Below are positions 51,461 through 60,906 of a stretch of DNA of 64,000 nucleotides, piece after piece (the stretch's first letter is position 1; the number at the start of each line of letters is the position of its first letter). A program made the translations under genes and the position numbers. The notes beneath the pieces are model-generated. The model was not told the origin of the DNA. It saw only the letters and a program-made list of their open reading frames with translations, and ran no database searches. This stretch comes from Flavobacterium sp. BFFFF1 (lineage in GTDB: Bacteria > Bacteroidota > Bacteroidia > Flavobacteriales > Flavobacteriaceae). Location: the NCBI RefSeq assembly GCF_002256285.1, contig NZ_NKJE01000003.1, positions 62,001 through 126,000 on the forward strand, in the 5' to 3' direction.

Positions 51461-53230
51461 ATGGAAACGTTGCTGCTTTATCTGATCAAATCCAGTGCAT
51501 TGATGGCATTGTTTTTTTGCGGCTATCATTTTCTTTTGCGCCGGGAGACGTTTTTTAACGGAAACCGTTGGTATCTTTTAAGCGGATTATTCATTTCTGC
51601 CGCATTGCCGCTCTTTTTTATCAGGAAAATTGTCTGGGTTCGGGCGCAGTCGTTTGGTCCCGAACAAATTCCGGCTGTCACACAAACCGTCGTAAAAGAT
51701 CAAATGGTCTCCGCTTCAGCGGTCGAACCTGTGCAATGGGGATCGATAATCCTATTTTTCTACCTGGTTGTATGCGGCGTACTGACTGCGAAAGTTAGTG
51801 CAAATGTGATCTCATTGTTCCGGCTGTTGCATAAGCAGCGCGTGGTACGAAATGGCAGGTTTGCATTGGTCGATCTGGATAAACAGGTGGCCCCTTTTTC
51901 CTTCTTCAACTACATCGTCTACAATTCATCACTTTATTCAGAGGCAGAACTACACAGCATCCTAAACCATGAAAAAGTACACAGCAGCCAGAAACATTCC
52001 ATCGATGTACTGATTACAAAGCTATTCAGCATCCTATTTTGGTTTAATCCAATTGTATGGCTATACAAAAACGCCATAATCCAGAATCTGGAATTTATCG
52101 CCGACAGGAAAGCCGTGCGCGAGACGCAGGATAAAAGGGTGTACCAGTTTGCATTGCTCAGGGCCGTGACCCAACCGAATTGCTTATCCATTACCAATAA
52201 TTTCAATCAATCATTAATCAAAAAACGAATCGTTATGTTAAACAAAAACCAATCAAAAAAAAGGAATTTATGGAAGTATGCGCTTATACTTCCGCTGCTA
52301 GTCGGGTTTATGCTATACTTCCAGGTGAAGCTGATTGCACAGCAGAGACCTGCTACCGCTACAGTTTCGACACCATCCGGGAAAAGCCGTTTCGAGTTTT
52401 CAATCGACAAGAACACCACTGATGCTGAGTTGAAAAACCAGACCGAAAAACTGAAAAAATCTTACGGTGCCACACTGAAAATTTCAAAAGTGAAAAGAAA
52501 CAGCAACGGCGAAATTGTTGCAATAAAAGTAAAATACAAAGATGCCGGCTGCAACATCGAAAAATACGTCAACGGCGACGATCCTATCGAGACCATTTAT
52601 TTTTCTAAAAATGACGATTTCACCGGGTTTCATAATGGAAAGGACGAACGTGTCGTTCAAATCGGCAATGGAAGCGAAGACAATGAAGGCGAAAATACAT
52701 TTGCTTTTGCTTTCAACGATGATGAGGCGCCGGAAGCACCTGAACCGCCGGAAGCACCTGAAGAAATCGAAATTCCTGAAGTACCTGAACTGCCCATGCT
52801 GAATGACATCATTACAGATGCAAACGGCGAAACAGTGGTCGTCAAGAGTGTTAACAAAAATGGACATACTGTGGTTACCGTCAATGGCAAAGTGGTCAGC
52901 GACGTTGATGTCAATAAAATCATCGCAGATATGGGCCCAATTGTAGTAGATGGAGAGACCATTTATCCCGGAGGCGATAACGGAAAAGGCAAAAAGTCCA
53001 TTGTGATTTCGACTAAAGAAATAAAAAACCAGGCGAGACGGGCTATGAAACAAGCTAAGATCCAAATGGAGAAAGCCCAGATACAGAAAGAATCAAGCGA
53101 AGACATGCAGGAAAGTTTTCAGCAAATGAAAGCCGAACAGCTGGCGCAACTCGAAAAAATGAAAGCGGAAATGGCGGCAATGAGAGCAGAACTTGAGAAA
53201 ACCAAAGCCGAATTTAAAAAACAAAAATAG
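51461..53230 (+). CDS. M56-family (BlaR1-like) membrane metallopeptidase with Pro/Glu linker and coiled-coil tail
   Basis: SILNHEKVHSSQKHSID (HEXXH-like), four N-terminal TM segments, EAPEPPEAPEEIEIPEVPELP. Confidence 0.88.
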   Translation: METLLLYLIKSSALMALFFCGYHFLLRRETFFNGNRWYLLSGLFISAALPLFFIRKIVWVRAQSFGPEQIPAVTQTVVKDQMVSASAVEPVQWGSIILFFYLVVCGVLTAKVSANVISLFRLLHKQRVVRNGRFALVDLDKQVAPFSFFNYIVYNSSLYSEAELHSILNHEKVHSSQKHSIDVLITKLFSILFWFNPIVWLYKNAIIQNLEFIADRKAVRETQDKRVYQFALLRAVTQPNCLSITNNFNQSLIKKRIVMLNKNQSKKRNLWKYALILPLLVGFMLYFQVKLIAQQRPATATVSTPSGKSRFEFSIDKNTTDAELKNQTEKLKKSYGATLKISKVKRNSNGEIVAIKVKYKDAGCNIEKYVNGDDPIETIYFSKNDDFTGFHNGKDERVVQIGNGSEDNEGENTFAFAFNDDEAPEAPEPPEAPEEIEIPEVPELPMLNDIITDANGETVVVKSVNKNGHTVVTVNGKVVSDVDVNKIIADMGPIVVDGETIYPGGDNGKGKKSIVISTKEIKNQARRAMKQAKIQMEKAQIQKESSEDMQESFQQMKAEQLAQLEKMKAEMAAMRAELEKTKAEFKKQK

Positions 53231-53240
53231 AAACAACCGC

Positions 53241-53270
53241 AAAGGCCACTGTAAAGTGGCCTTTCTTATT
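53241..53270 (+). terminator. Intrinsic terminator
   Basis: AAAGGCCACT-GTAA-AGTGGCCTTT. Confidence 0.85.
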
Positions 53271-53290
53271 TTTGTATAAACCTGTTATCA

Positions 53291-53428
53291 ATGTTTAAGA
53301 TTCTTGCCAAAATCAATAAGTTCGTTCTCCCGAGCTTCACTAAAAGAAAACTGGACCCCTCGAAAGCAAAGAAATGGCAGCTTGCGATACTGGCCTGGCG
53401 TTACTTTGTGACGGTCAGGGCGCTTTAG
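53291..53428 (+). CDS. Small conserved protein, 45 aa (absent from ORF track)
   Basis: MFKILAKINKFVLPSFTKRKLDPSKAKKWQLAILAWRYFVTVRAL*; resembles small flavobacterial proteins often annotated 'SsrA-binding protein'. Confidence 0.6.
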   Translation: MFKILAKINKFVLPSFTKRKLDPSKAKKWQLAILAWRYFVTVRAL

Positions 53429-53503
53429 ATCAGCAACGACGCCACCGTATTTTAAAGTTTGTAAACGTTCAATGCACGCATTCACCAAAATAACAAATCA
53501 AAT

Positions 53504-53517
53504 ATGACTACAGTCAT
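53504..53517. promoter_or_regulatory. CRP/FNR-type dyad ATGAC-TACA-GTCAT upstream of BON gene
   Basis: Perfect inverted half-sites, about 55 bp from centre to ATG. Confidence 0.5.
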
Positions 53518-53565
53518 TTTCTGATTCAGACGGTCGTTGCATTTTTGCTTTTAAATTGAATTCCA

Positions 53566-54225
53566 ATGAAAAGCGACAGAAACATCCGGCTGCACATACT
53601 GAAAGCTTTTGAGGCCAACCTTTTGCTGACGGGCTGCATTATCGAAGTCGAAGTTGTCAATGGCGACGTTAAATTAACGGGATCTGCTGACAAATACTGC
53701 AAAAAGCAAATAGCCCGGAAAATAGCAAAGGAAGTAGACGGCGTAAAACACGTTTTTGAACAAATAACAATTGTAATTGCCCAGGAGCATTTACTGGCCG
53801 ATGCTGAAATCGAAAAAAGGATTACGGATAAATTTATCAAGAACTTTGGTAACGCACACACTGATATAAAGACTATCGTCAAGGATGGTTACGTATGGCT
53901 TGAAGGTCGGGTTAAATGGAAATACCAGCGCGAACTCGCCGAAGAATGCATCGGCTGTCTGGACGGCATCAAAATGATTGACAATAATATTCATGTGCCT
54001 GAAAGTGCAGAAGCCGGCATTAAGGAAAAAGATGTCTTCGCCGCCATTTACAGCGACCGGTCGATCACAAGCGATATCAGGATTGAAATCGTTGGCCATC
54101 GGGTCATCCTAAACGGGTTTGTTGAAAACGTCGACCAGAAGAATCTCGTGACCCGGCTGGTACGGAATGTAGCTGGCGTCAGAGAGATAGAAAACTTCCT
54201 TTTGGAGGAGCGTAGATCCTCTTAA
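53566..54225 (+). CDS. BON-domain protein (about three BON repeats)
   Basis: Repeated units VNGDVKLTGSADKYCKKQIARKIAKEVDGVKHV; KDGYVWLEGRVKWKYQRELAEECIGCLDGIKMI; VGHRVILNGFVENVDQKNLVTRLVRNVAGVREI. Confidence 0.9.
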   Translation: MKSDRNIRLHILKAFEANLLLTGCIIEVEVVNGDVKLTGSADKYCKKQIARKIAKEVDGVKHVFEQITIVIAQEHLLADAEIEKRITDKFIKNFGNAHTDIKTIVKDGYVWLEGRVKWKYQRELAEECIGCLDGIKMIDNNIHVPESAEAGIKEKDVFAAIYSDRSITSDIRIEIVGHRVILNGFVENVDQKNLVTRLVRNVAGVREIENFLLEERRSS

Positions 54226-54272
54226 GCCGCCGCGATGCAACTCCGACAAATGGGTAAGTCGCTTGAATCAAA

Positions 54273-55319
54273 TTAGTTCTTTACTTTTTCCAGCCTTTTC
54301 AAATCGATTATCTTAATCGTACTGCCTTTTTTCTCAATCAATCCTTCTTCTTTAAAATCACTTAGCGTACGACTCACCGTTTCCGGTGCCGTTCCCGACA
54401 TCGACGCAAGATCAATGCGGCTTGCCGTGAGGTTTTCAACAGCGCCCTGTTGCCTATACATTCTTAAAATTGCCTCTGATATGCGTTTTCTTACAGACTG
54501 GTAGGCCAGCTGCATCAATTGTTCTTCCTGCTGCCGAATCTGGTTTGAAAGTATCTTGACGAATTTCTCGGCTACATCCGGATAAAGGCTGATAAATTCC
54601 TCGAACTGTTCTCTGGGGAAATTGCAAAGATGGCTGTCCTCTGAAGCGGTAGCCGTATCCAGATAAATCCCTTCAGAAAACAAAATATTGATGCCTATGA
54701 AATCATCATGATCAAATATACCTGTCAGCAGCTCGCGGCCGTCTTCAGCCATTTTAGCTGTTTTCACCTTTCCATCCAACAAAATCCAGATGTTTGCTGC
54801 CCGATCGCCTTCGTAATAAATCACCTGTCCCTTTTTAAAAAACCGGATTTTACGTTCCTCCAAGGCCATATTCAATGCGTTCAGGCCATCTTTTGCAGCT
54901 ACGATTTCCGATAGTTTTTCAATGGCACCACTGTAAAATTCCTGTTGTACCTGTCTCTTTTTAAGCCGCGTTTCAATGGCGTTTAAAAGTTCGGTATCAT
55001 CAAACGGTTTGGTGAGGTAATCATCTGCGCCCAGTTCCATTCCTTTCCTGATATCTGAACGCTCGGATTTTGCAGTCATGAAAATAAAAGGGATGGCTTT
55101 GGTCTCTGCATGCTTGTTCAGCAGATGCAGCACCCCATAGCCATCAAGGTCTCCCATCATAATATCACACAAAATCAGATCGGGAAGGTTTCGTATCGCC
55201 AGTTCCGTCCCCGTTTTCCCATTATCTGCTTCAAAAACTTCGTAGCCGGCAAGCATCAGAATTTCTACGACATTTTCACGGATATCGTCATTGTCTTCAA
55301 TAATCAGTATTTTAGTCAT
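54273..55319 (-). CDS. Response regulator: REC fused to CRP/FNR-type cNMP-binding and HTH domains
   Basis: ILIIEDNDDIRENVVEIL/LCDIMMGDLDGYG/FMTAKS; KGQVIYYEGDRAANIWILLDGKVK; ASRIDLASMSGTAPETVSRTLSDFKEEGLI. Confidence 0.94.
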   Translation of the reverse strand: MTKILIIEDNDDIRENVVEILMLAGYEVFEADNGKTGTELAIRNLPDLILCDIMMGDLDGYGVLHLLNKHAETKAIPFIFMTAKSERSDIRKGMELGADDYLTKPFDDTELLNAIETRLKKRQVQQEFYSGAIEKLSEIVAAKDGLNALNMALEERKIRFFKKGQVIYYEGDRAANIWILLDGKVKTAKMAEDGRELLTGIFDHDDFIGINILFSEGIYLDTATASEDSHLCNFPREQFEEFISLYPDVAEKFVKILSNQIRQQEEQLMQLAYQSVRKRISEAILRMYRQQGAVENLTASRIDLASMSGTAPETVSRTLSDFKEEGLIEKKGSTIKIIDLKRLEKVKN

Positions 55320-56502
55320 GCTTTGGGAATTTTAAAGTAAATATAGTGCCACTTTCGTTGTCGCTTTCAAAAGATACTTCACCATGCATTAAAGCGACAT
55401 GGCGGGCCACAATATTTAAGCCGAGTCCTGTTCCCGGAATGTTGCCTGTATTTTGCGCCCTGAAAAACGCACCGAATAAATGTTTCTGGTCTTCAGCGGG
55501 AATACCAATGCCGTCATCTTTCACTGAGACAGTGCAGCCGGAATCATCTATCGTAGTAGTAAACGCTATCACACCGTCATCACCTGAATATTTAATGGCA
55601 TTGGTAATTAAGTTGATAATACAATTTTTCAGTAGGTTTCTGTCCAGGCTAAGTTCGCAGGACTGTCCCTTGTGCCGGTAATGGATTTGCTGATTTGTTT
55701 TTGCCAATTGTTGCATTTCCTCGGTGATTTCCCGCGCCAGTTCTGTCAGGTCAAATACCGAATCGGTTGCCTGGATATTGCCACTCTCCAATCGCTCCAT
55801 CTGCAAAAAATTATTGAGGATGGCCGTCAGGCTCGTGACAGAGGCTTTGATTTTCAAGGCATGTTTATTAATCTCTTTTACTCCAGCGGATTCGGCATAT
55901 TTTTCTGCCAATGACGCAGAAAGCTGGATGGTGCTCAACGGTGTGCGGAATTCATGTGAGGCCATAGAAATGAACCTGCTTTTGAGCTTACCGAGTTCTT
56001 TTTCGCTTTCCAATGACGTACTGATTTGTTCTTTGGCTACTTCGAGTGCCCGAATGGTGTCGTTTAACGACTGCGTCCTGGTTTCAACCAATTCTTCAAG
56101 ATGCAGGGCGTAATCCCTGAGTTGTTCTTCTGCTTCCTTCTGATGGGTGAGATCATGAATGAATCCTACATAAAATACCTTTCCGTTATAATTTACTTCG
56201 CTGACGCCCAAACGCATTGGAAACGTCGTTTGGTCTTTACGTAGTCCGCTCACCTCGCGACCAATACCGATAATCCTCGGTTTGTGTGTCACCTGATAAC
56301 GCCGTATGTAGTTATCATGCTGTAACTGATCTGGCTGCGGCATCAATATGGAAATGTTGTTGCCGATAACCTCATCGGGCTCATAACCAAACAATTTGCA
56401 TGCCGATGGATTGATACTTTCCACAATCCCACGGTCGTTTATAGAAATAATTCCATCAATCGCATTTTGTACGATGTCAAGCAGCAAATCAGAGTTTTTC
56501 AT
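55312..56502 (-). CDS. PAS sensor histidine kinase, FixL-like heme PAS
   Basis: HDNYIRRYQVTHKPRIIGIGREVSGLRKDQTTFPMRLGVSEV matches FixL heme-PAS; HisKA/HATPase; start taken at MKNSDLLLD. Confidence 0.9.
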   Translation of the reverse strand: MKNSDLLLDIVQNAIDGIISINDRGIVESINPSACKLFGYEPDEVIGNNISILMPQPDQLQHDNYIRRYQVTHKPRIIGIGREVSGLRKDQTTFPMRLGVSEVNYNGKVFYVGFIHDLTHQKEAEEQLRDYALHLEELVETRTQSLNDTIRALEVAKEQISTSLESEKELGKLKSRFISMASHEFRTPLSTIQLSASLAEKYAESAGVKEINKHALKIKASVTSLTAILNNFLQMERLESGNIQATDSVFDLTELAREITEEMQQLAKTNQQIHYRHKGQSCELSLDRNLLKNCIINLITNAIKYSGDDGVIAFTTTIDDSGCTVSVKDDGIGIPAEDQKHLFGAFFRAQNTGNIPGTGLGLNIVARHVALMHGEVSFESDNESGTIFTLKFPKHD

Positions 56503-56722
56503 TCCTTTCGGTTGGTAAAACCCAAAAGTAAAAATTTTCATATTAGAATTCGTGCGCAAGATCATTTTTTGAAAAATTATACGTGATATCCACCGCACGA
56601 GTGCTTTGAATCATTTCTTAAAATGTCTTTTATCATCACCCGATTTTGTTCGGCGTCCTAAATTCAACGCTTATTTCAAACCATCCCTGAATCATCAAAG
56701 TGACTAATCTCATTTCTGCGAA

Positions 56723-56734
56723 TGACGTACGTCA
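56723..56734. promoter_or_regulatory. CRP/FNR-type dyad TGAC-GTAC-GTCA
   Basis: Perfect 12-bp palindrome in the divergent intergenic region. Confidence 0.5.
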
Positions 56735-56804
56735 GTACCCGTTTTAATAAAATATCTTTTTTTTGTAATCAGATAAATATAACATTCTGAAATTCAGCAA
56801 ATAA

Positions 56805-57332
56805 ATGTCAAAAAAATTAAGTCTGGTCAAAAAGGAGCGAATGGTCTTCCTTGCTGTATTTGTGATCGCCGCAAGTGTCCTCGCACTGGATAGGTTGACC
56901 CCGATGGAAATTTCGAACAGCATTATCTTATTTGTACTGGTGTTTACAACATTATCTTCCATGTTTCTGATGATTTGCCAATATCTCTTCGGTGAACTAT
57001 CGACGCGGTTTGTTGCCATGCTGTTTCTCCTGATTTTTGGTATTTGTCTGGGCATGGCGATGCTTTCCTGGAAAAGCGATTGGAAAACACAGGCTATTTT
57101 ATACCGTAATAAGAAAAATAACAGGCAAACCATCGAATACAGGATGCGAACCAACAGATTTGGTCCCGGGTTTGAAAAACAACTCATCCGTCGCACGAAA
57201 ATTTTGCCTTTTCTCGAGAGTGTGCATTTTGAAGATACGATTTCAGTTGACAGCGCTACCTGGAACCGCGTCAATGAGAAAGTAAATGAAATGGGATTTC
57301 CCGGCGAGTATATCGACCTGCCTTCTAAATAA
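56805..57332 (+). CDS. Hypothetical membrane protein
   Basis: N-terminal TM helices; 175 aa. Confidence 0.6.
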   Translation: MSKKLSLVKKERMVFLAVFVIAASVLALDRLTPMEISNSIILFVLVFTTLSSMFLMICQYLFGELSTRFVAMLFLLIFGICLGMAMLSWKSDWKTQAILYRNKKNNRQTIEYRMRTNRFGPGFEKQLIRRTKILPFLESVHFEDTISVDSATWNRVNEKVNEMGFPGEYIDLPSK

Positions 57333-57470
57333 ATCCGTCTCGTTTTAAATCCAGAATCGTGAAAAATGATATTCGAAAAATACAAATTACTGGCAACAAT
57401 ATCTGACATCAAACTTAGGCTGAAGAAGACTTTGTACCAACAATAATGTCTAAAATTAACGACGTAACAT

Positions 57471-57626
57471 ATGACGATACTGCTCACTTTAATATTACTC
57501 GTGCTTGTCTTTATTATTGCCGGCGTGCTTTATGCTGTTCAGGATTTTGATGCCAATTTAAAAAAAGGCGCGCACCATAAAAAGCCCATAAATACCGAAA
57601 AACAACGGGAGCGATTTAAAAACTGA
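57471..57626 (+). CDS. Small single-TM protein, 51 aa (absent from ORF track)
   Basis: MTILLTLILLVLVFIIAGVLYAVQDFDANLKKGAHHKKPINTEKQRERFKN*. Confidence 0.5.
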   Translation: MTILLTLILLVLVFIIAGVLYAVQDFDANLKKGAHHKKPINTEKQRERFKN

Positions 57627-57638
57627 CATTCCGAAGGC

Positions 57639-58046
57639 ATGAAAAACAGGAATTACTTACTGCGCATCGCGGGAATCATCATCCTCATTATTGTTGGACT
57701 AAATGCCGTTTACGCAGGCATTGTACTTATTGTTTATCCGAATGGGGAGATTTTGGGCCTATCCCGAACAATCCTAAAATATTCTCCGTTTACTGACTTT
57801 TATATTCCGGGAATATTCCTTTTGGTGCTTAATGGGATCTCAAGCATTACGGTTGCCATTTCAACAGCAGCGAATAAAAAATATTATCCCAGACTTATTA
57901 CGATGCAGGGAATTATACTTGTTTTTTGGCTGGTATTTCAGGTCAACTATTTGAGAAAGGTGACTACCCTGCAACTAGCCATGTTATTGCTGGGAATTCT
58001 CCTGATATCCATTGGGGAAATCATCACGGTAAAAAAGTCAACGTGA
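57639..58046 (+). CDS. Hypothetical membrane protein
   Basis: Four hydrophobic helices. Confidence 0.6.
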   Translation: MKNRNYLLRIAGIIILIIVGLNAVYAGIVLIVYPNGEILGLSRTILKYSPFTDFYIPGIFLLVLNGISSITVAISTAANKKYYPRLITMQGIILVFWLVFQVNYLRKVTTLQLAMLLLGILLISIGEIITVKKST

Positions 58047-58290
58047 CACAAATTTTCCGCAGCGATCTTTAGCAAAAACTTTTCTGTCCGACAGCACATC
58101 CGAAAAAATAATCGGTGAATCACTGTTGTATTTATTAAAGCTGAAAGAAATCCGCACACTGCACGAGAAACTGAATTGGCGGATGAGGCACCGTCAACAG
58201 GAATTGCCTGAACTTCAAAAACTTCAAATTGAGATGATGAATGACATCCTCCGTAAGATGGGAAACTAAATTCCGAATAATGACCCGATG

Positions 58291-58333
58291 TGAGCAAAGT
58301 CATTTTTGCAAATGCTGGCTGCCATTACCTTTA
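58291..58333 (+). promoter_or_regulatory. Putative hemN promoter: TGAG-CAAA-GTCA dyad, TTG (58306) and TACCTTTA (58326)
   Basis: Bacteroidetes-type TTG / TANNTTTG-like boxes with an upstream imperfect CRP/FNR dyad. Confidence 0.4.
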
Positions 58334-58349
58334 GCGAAAATTTACAGCT

Positions 58350-59705
58350 ATGTGTACTTCGTTAATCCAGAAATATAATGTTCCAGGTCCGCGCTATACA
58401 AGTTACCCAACAGTTCCCTATTGGGAAAATACTTTTTCAGCGGCGCAATATTTAGAAACGGTAAAACACTCTTTTATTGAAAGCCCGGAAGGCATAAGCA
58501 TCTACATTCACCTCCCTTTTTGTGAAAGCATGTGCACGTTTTGCGGTTGTAACAAAAGGATCACAAAAAACCATGCGGTAGAGGATCCATACATCAGGGC
58601 GGTATTGACTGAATGGAAAATGTACTGTCGCCTGTTTGAAACAAAACCCATCATTCGGGAACTGCATCTCGGCGGAGGTACTCCAACCTTTTTTTCTGCC
58701 AAAAACCTCGAAGACCTCATTAATGGAATATTCTCCTACGCTAAAAAATCAGCCAGCTGTGAGATGAGCTTCGAAGGCCATCCGAATAATACCACGCAAT
58801 TACACCTCAAAAAGCTATATGATCTGGGTTTTACCAGAGTAAGTTTTGGCGTACAGGACTATTCAGCTAAAGTCCAACGGGCAATTCACCGCATCCAGCC
58901 TTTTGAAAATGTGCAGCAGGTTACGGTCTGGGCCCGCGAAATGGGATATACCTCAATTGGCCACGACCTGGTTTTCGGTCTCCCCTTCCAGCAAAACGAG
59001 GATATTACAGATACCATCCAAAAAACACTTTCCCTGATGCCAGATCGGATCTCGTTCTACAGTTATGCCCACGTTCCCTGGATTAAAGGAAACGGCCAAC
59101 GTGGTTTTGCAGACGCCGATATTCCCAAGGATGACGCGAAACGGAAGTTGTATGAAACGGGCAGGTCAATCTTTGAAAAAAATGGCTACAAAGAAGTTGG
59201 AATGGATCATTTTGCTTTGACGGGCGATACGTTATTGACTTCTTCTGAAACCGGCAGGCTCCATCGAAATTTCATGGGGTATACCGCAACAAAGACACAA
59301 CTGATGATTGGCCTCGGTGTTTCGGCTATTGGCGATAGTTGGTATGGTTTCGGACAAAATGTAAAAAATCTTGAGGATTATTACCAAATGCTGGAATGGG
59401 ACCAATTTCCCATTGCAAAAGGCCACATCCTGACTACAGAAGACCTGAAGGTGCGCACACACATCCTTAACCTGATGTGCCGGTTTGAAACGTGCTGGGA
59501 AGATGACGCCTTCTATTTTAATGAGGTTCCGGACATCTTGATCGCGCTCCGTGAAATGATCAGCGATGGGCTCATTGAAGTGACGGCCGGTGGTTTAAGA
59601 ATTACAGAAAAAGGAAAACCGTTCGTCCGGAATGTGTGCATGGCTTTTGACTTAAGGCTTCGCAGAAGCAATCAGGACACTATGCTTTTCTCGATGACGG
59701 TATAA
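58350..59705 (+). CDS. hemN: Oxygen-independent coproporphyrinogen III oxidase
   Basis: SIYIHLPFCESMCTFCGCNK; HLGGGTPTFF; SFGVQDYSAKVQ. Confidence 0.95.
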   Translation: MCTSLIQKYNVPGPRYTSYPTVPYWENTFSAAQYLETVKHSFIESPEGISIYIHLPFCESMCTFCGCNKRITKNHAVEDPYIRAVLTEWKMYCRLFETKPIIRELHLGGGTPTFFSAKNLEDLINGIFSYAKKSASCEMSFEGHPNNTTQLHLKKLYDLGFTRVSFGVQDYSAKVQRAIHRIQPFENVQQVTVWAREMGYTSIGHDLVFGLPFQQNEDITDTIQKTLSLMPDRISFYSYAHVPWIKGNGQRGFADADIPKDDAKRKLYETGRSIFEKNGYKEVGMDHFALTGDTLLTSSETGRLHRNFMGYTATKTQLMIGLGVSAIGDSWYGFGQNVKNLEDYYQMLEWDQFPIAKGHILTTEDLKVRTHILNLMCRFETCWEDDAFYFNEVPDILIALREMISDGLIEVTAGGLRITEKGKPFVRNVCMAFDLRLRRSNQDTMLFSMTV

Positions 59706-59745
59706 TCCTCACCGAGTAAATCCATAGACAGAAATCCTGGATGGT

Positions 59746-60459
59746 TTACCCGCAATTCGGCTCAGCCTTTATAAATAGGCTCATCACTGAAGGCGATACA
59801 TGATCGATATCAAGAACCAATCCCCGAAGGATCAGTAACATCCCCATGACGATCATCGTGTACGGAATCAACTTCTGAAGCCGGTTCCTTATGGGCATTG
59901 TGATGTATCGGTACAAATAGTTTACCATGCTCATCAGCGGGACGGTTCCCAACCCGAAGACAGCCATAAAAACCATTCCTGACAGAACATTTTGTGTGGA
60001 TAATGCCCCGAAAAGCGCGCCATAAACCATCGCGCAAGGGAGAAATCCATTGAGGAGGCCAATCGAATAAAGTGAAAAGAAGGATTGCTTCTTCAAATGA
60101 CTGGCCATCGCCGATTTTACGCGCCCAATGAGTCGAAATGCAGGAGTTGACAAACTGTATTTCTGAAACGTTTTTTTTGGCAGCAGTACCATCAGGATCA
60201 TGACCATACCCGCTGTAATCGATAGATATTGCTGCATTCCGGCAACTGATAACGCCCTTCCGAAAAATCCGAATATAAAACCAAGGAAAGTGTAAGTCGT
60301 AATTCGGCCCAGGTGGTAGGATATAATCTGAAGTGCCTTCCGCTCCGGATTATTTCTGGCTACTGGCAACATTAATACAATAGGGCCGCACATGGCGACG
60401 CAATGCAGGCTGCTAACCATCCCGAGAACCAGCGCGGCAATCAGGATATCAATCGACAT
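59746..60459 (-). CDS. SafE/TauE-like membrane protein (cbb3 assembly region)
   Basis: LGMVSSLHCVAMCGPIVLMLP; NGFLPCAMVYGAL. Confidence 0.88.
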   Translation of the reverse strand: MSIDILIAALVLGMVSSLHCVAMCGPIVLMLPVARNNPERKALQIISYHLGRITTYTFLGFIFGFFGRALSVAGMQQYLSITAGMVMILMVLLPKKTFQKYSLSTPAFRLIGRVKSAMASHLKKQSFFSLYSIGLLNGFLPCAMVYGALFGALSTQNVLSGMVFMAVFGLGTVPLMSMVNYLYRYITMPIRNRLQKLIPYTMIVMGMLLILRGLVLDIDHVSPSVMSLFIKAEPNCG

Positions 60460-60898
60460 AAACCTGCTGTTTCGTGAGGTACGAACCGCCTTTATAGCGC
60501 CAATCCATTGTCATGTCCCAACGACCACCTGCCAAATCATTTATAGGTACGAGCATTGACTGGCCGGACAACCTGAGCGATCGGGTGAAGTCCAGCTTTT
60601 TGGCAGATGGTCTGTAAAAGGACACGTTTCCAGAAATATCGTTTGGTGAAACACCATCGGGAAAGCTGATGCGGATGCCATCAGGACCGACAGAAATCGT
60701 CGGTTTTTCCTTGAGATTTGAAGTATTTTGAAGCTTCGTCATCTCTTCGTCGAAATGCGCATCATGCTTGTAATATTCTTCCACAACCAACTCATTATCA
60801 TATTTTGAATTTTCCTGGACTTTCACTACAAAATAGAGTATGAATGCCATAAATAACGCAAATGCAATAACGATTGAAGTTCCCCAGTTAATTTTCAT
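60449..60898 (-). CDS. FixH family protein
   Basis: One TM helix then YYKHDAHFDEEMTKLQNTSNLKEKPT; ...GGRWDMTMDWRYKGGSYLTKQQVYV. Confidence 0.88.
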   Translation of the reverse strand: MKINWGTSIVIAFALFMAFILYFVVKVQENSKYDNELVVEEYYKHDAHFDEEMTKLQNTSNLKEKPTISVGPDGIRISFPDGVSPNDISGNVSFYRPSAKKLDFTRSLRLSGQSMLVPINDLAGGRWDMTMDWRYKGGSYLTKQQVYVD

Positions 60899-60906
60899 AA
60901 TTTTTT

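Noticed and set aside
52484-53065. 193-aa antisense ORF over the M56 gene
   Set aside because: Low-complexity Phe/Arg/Asp-rich shadow of the Glu/Pro/Lys-rich coding strand; no independent start context.
56744-57487. 247-aa antisense ORF opposite the 56805 membrane protein
   Set aside because: The sense ORF has a proper start, TM helices and an upstream dyad. The antisense product is low-quality and Ser/Phe-rich.
58047-58269. Open frame ending ...LKLKEIRTLHEKLNWRMRHRQQELPELQKLQIEMMNDILRKMGN*
   Set aside because: Protein-like but no ATG start and it overlaps the preceding gene's end. Could be a TTG-start gene or remnant; evidence insufficient to call.
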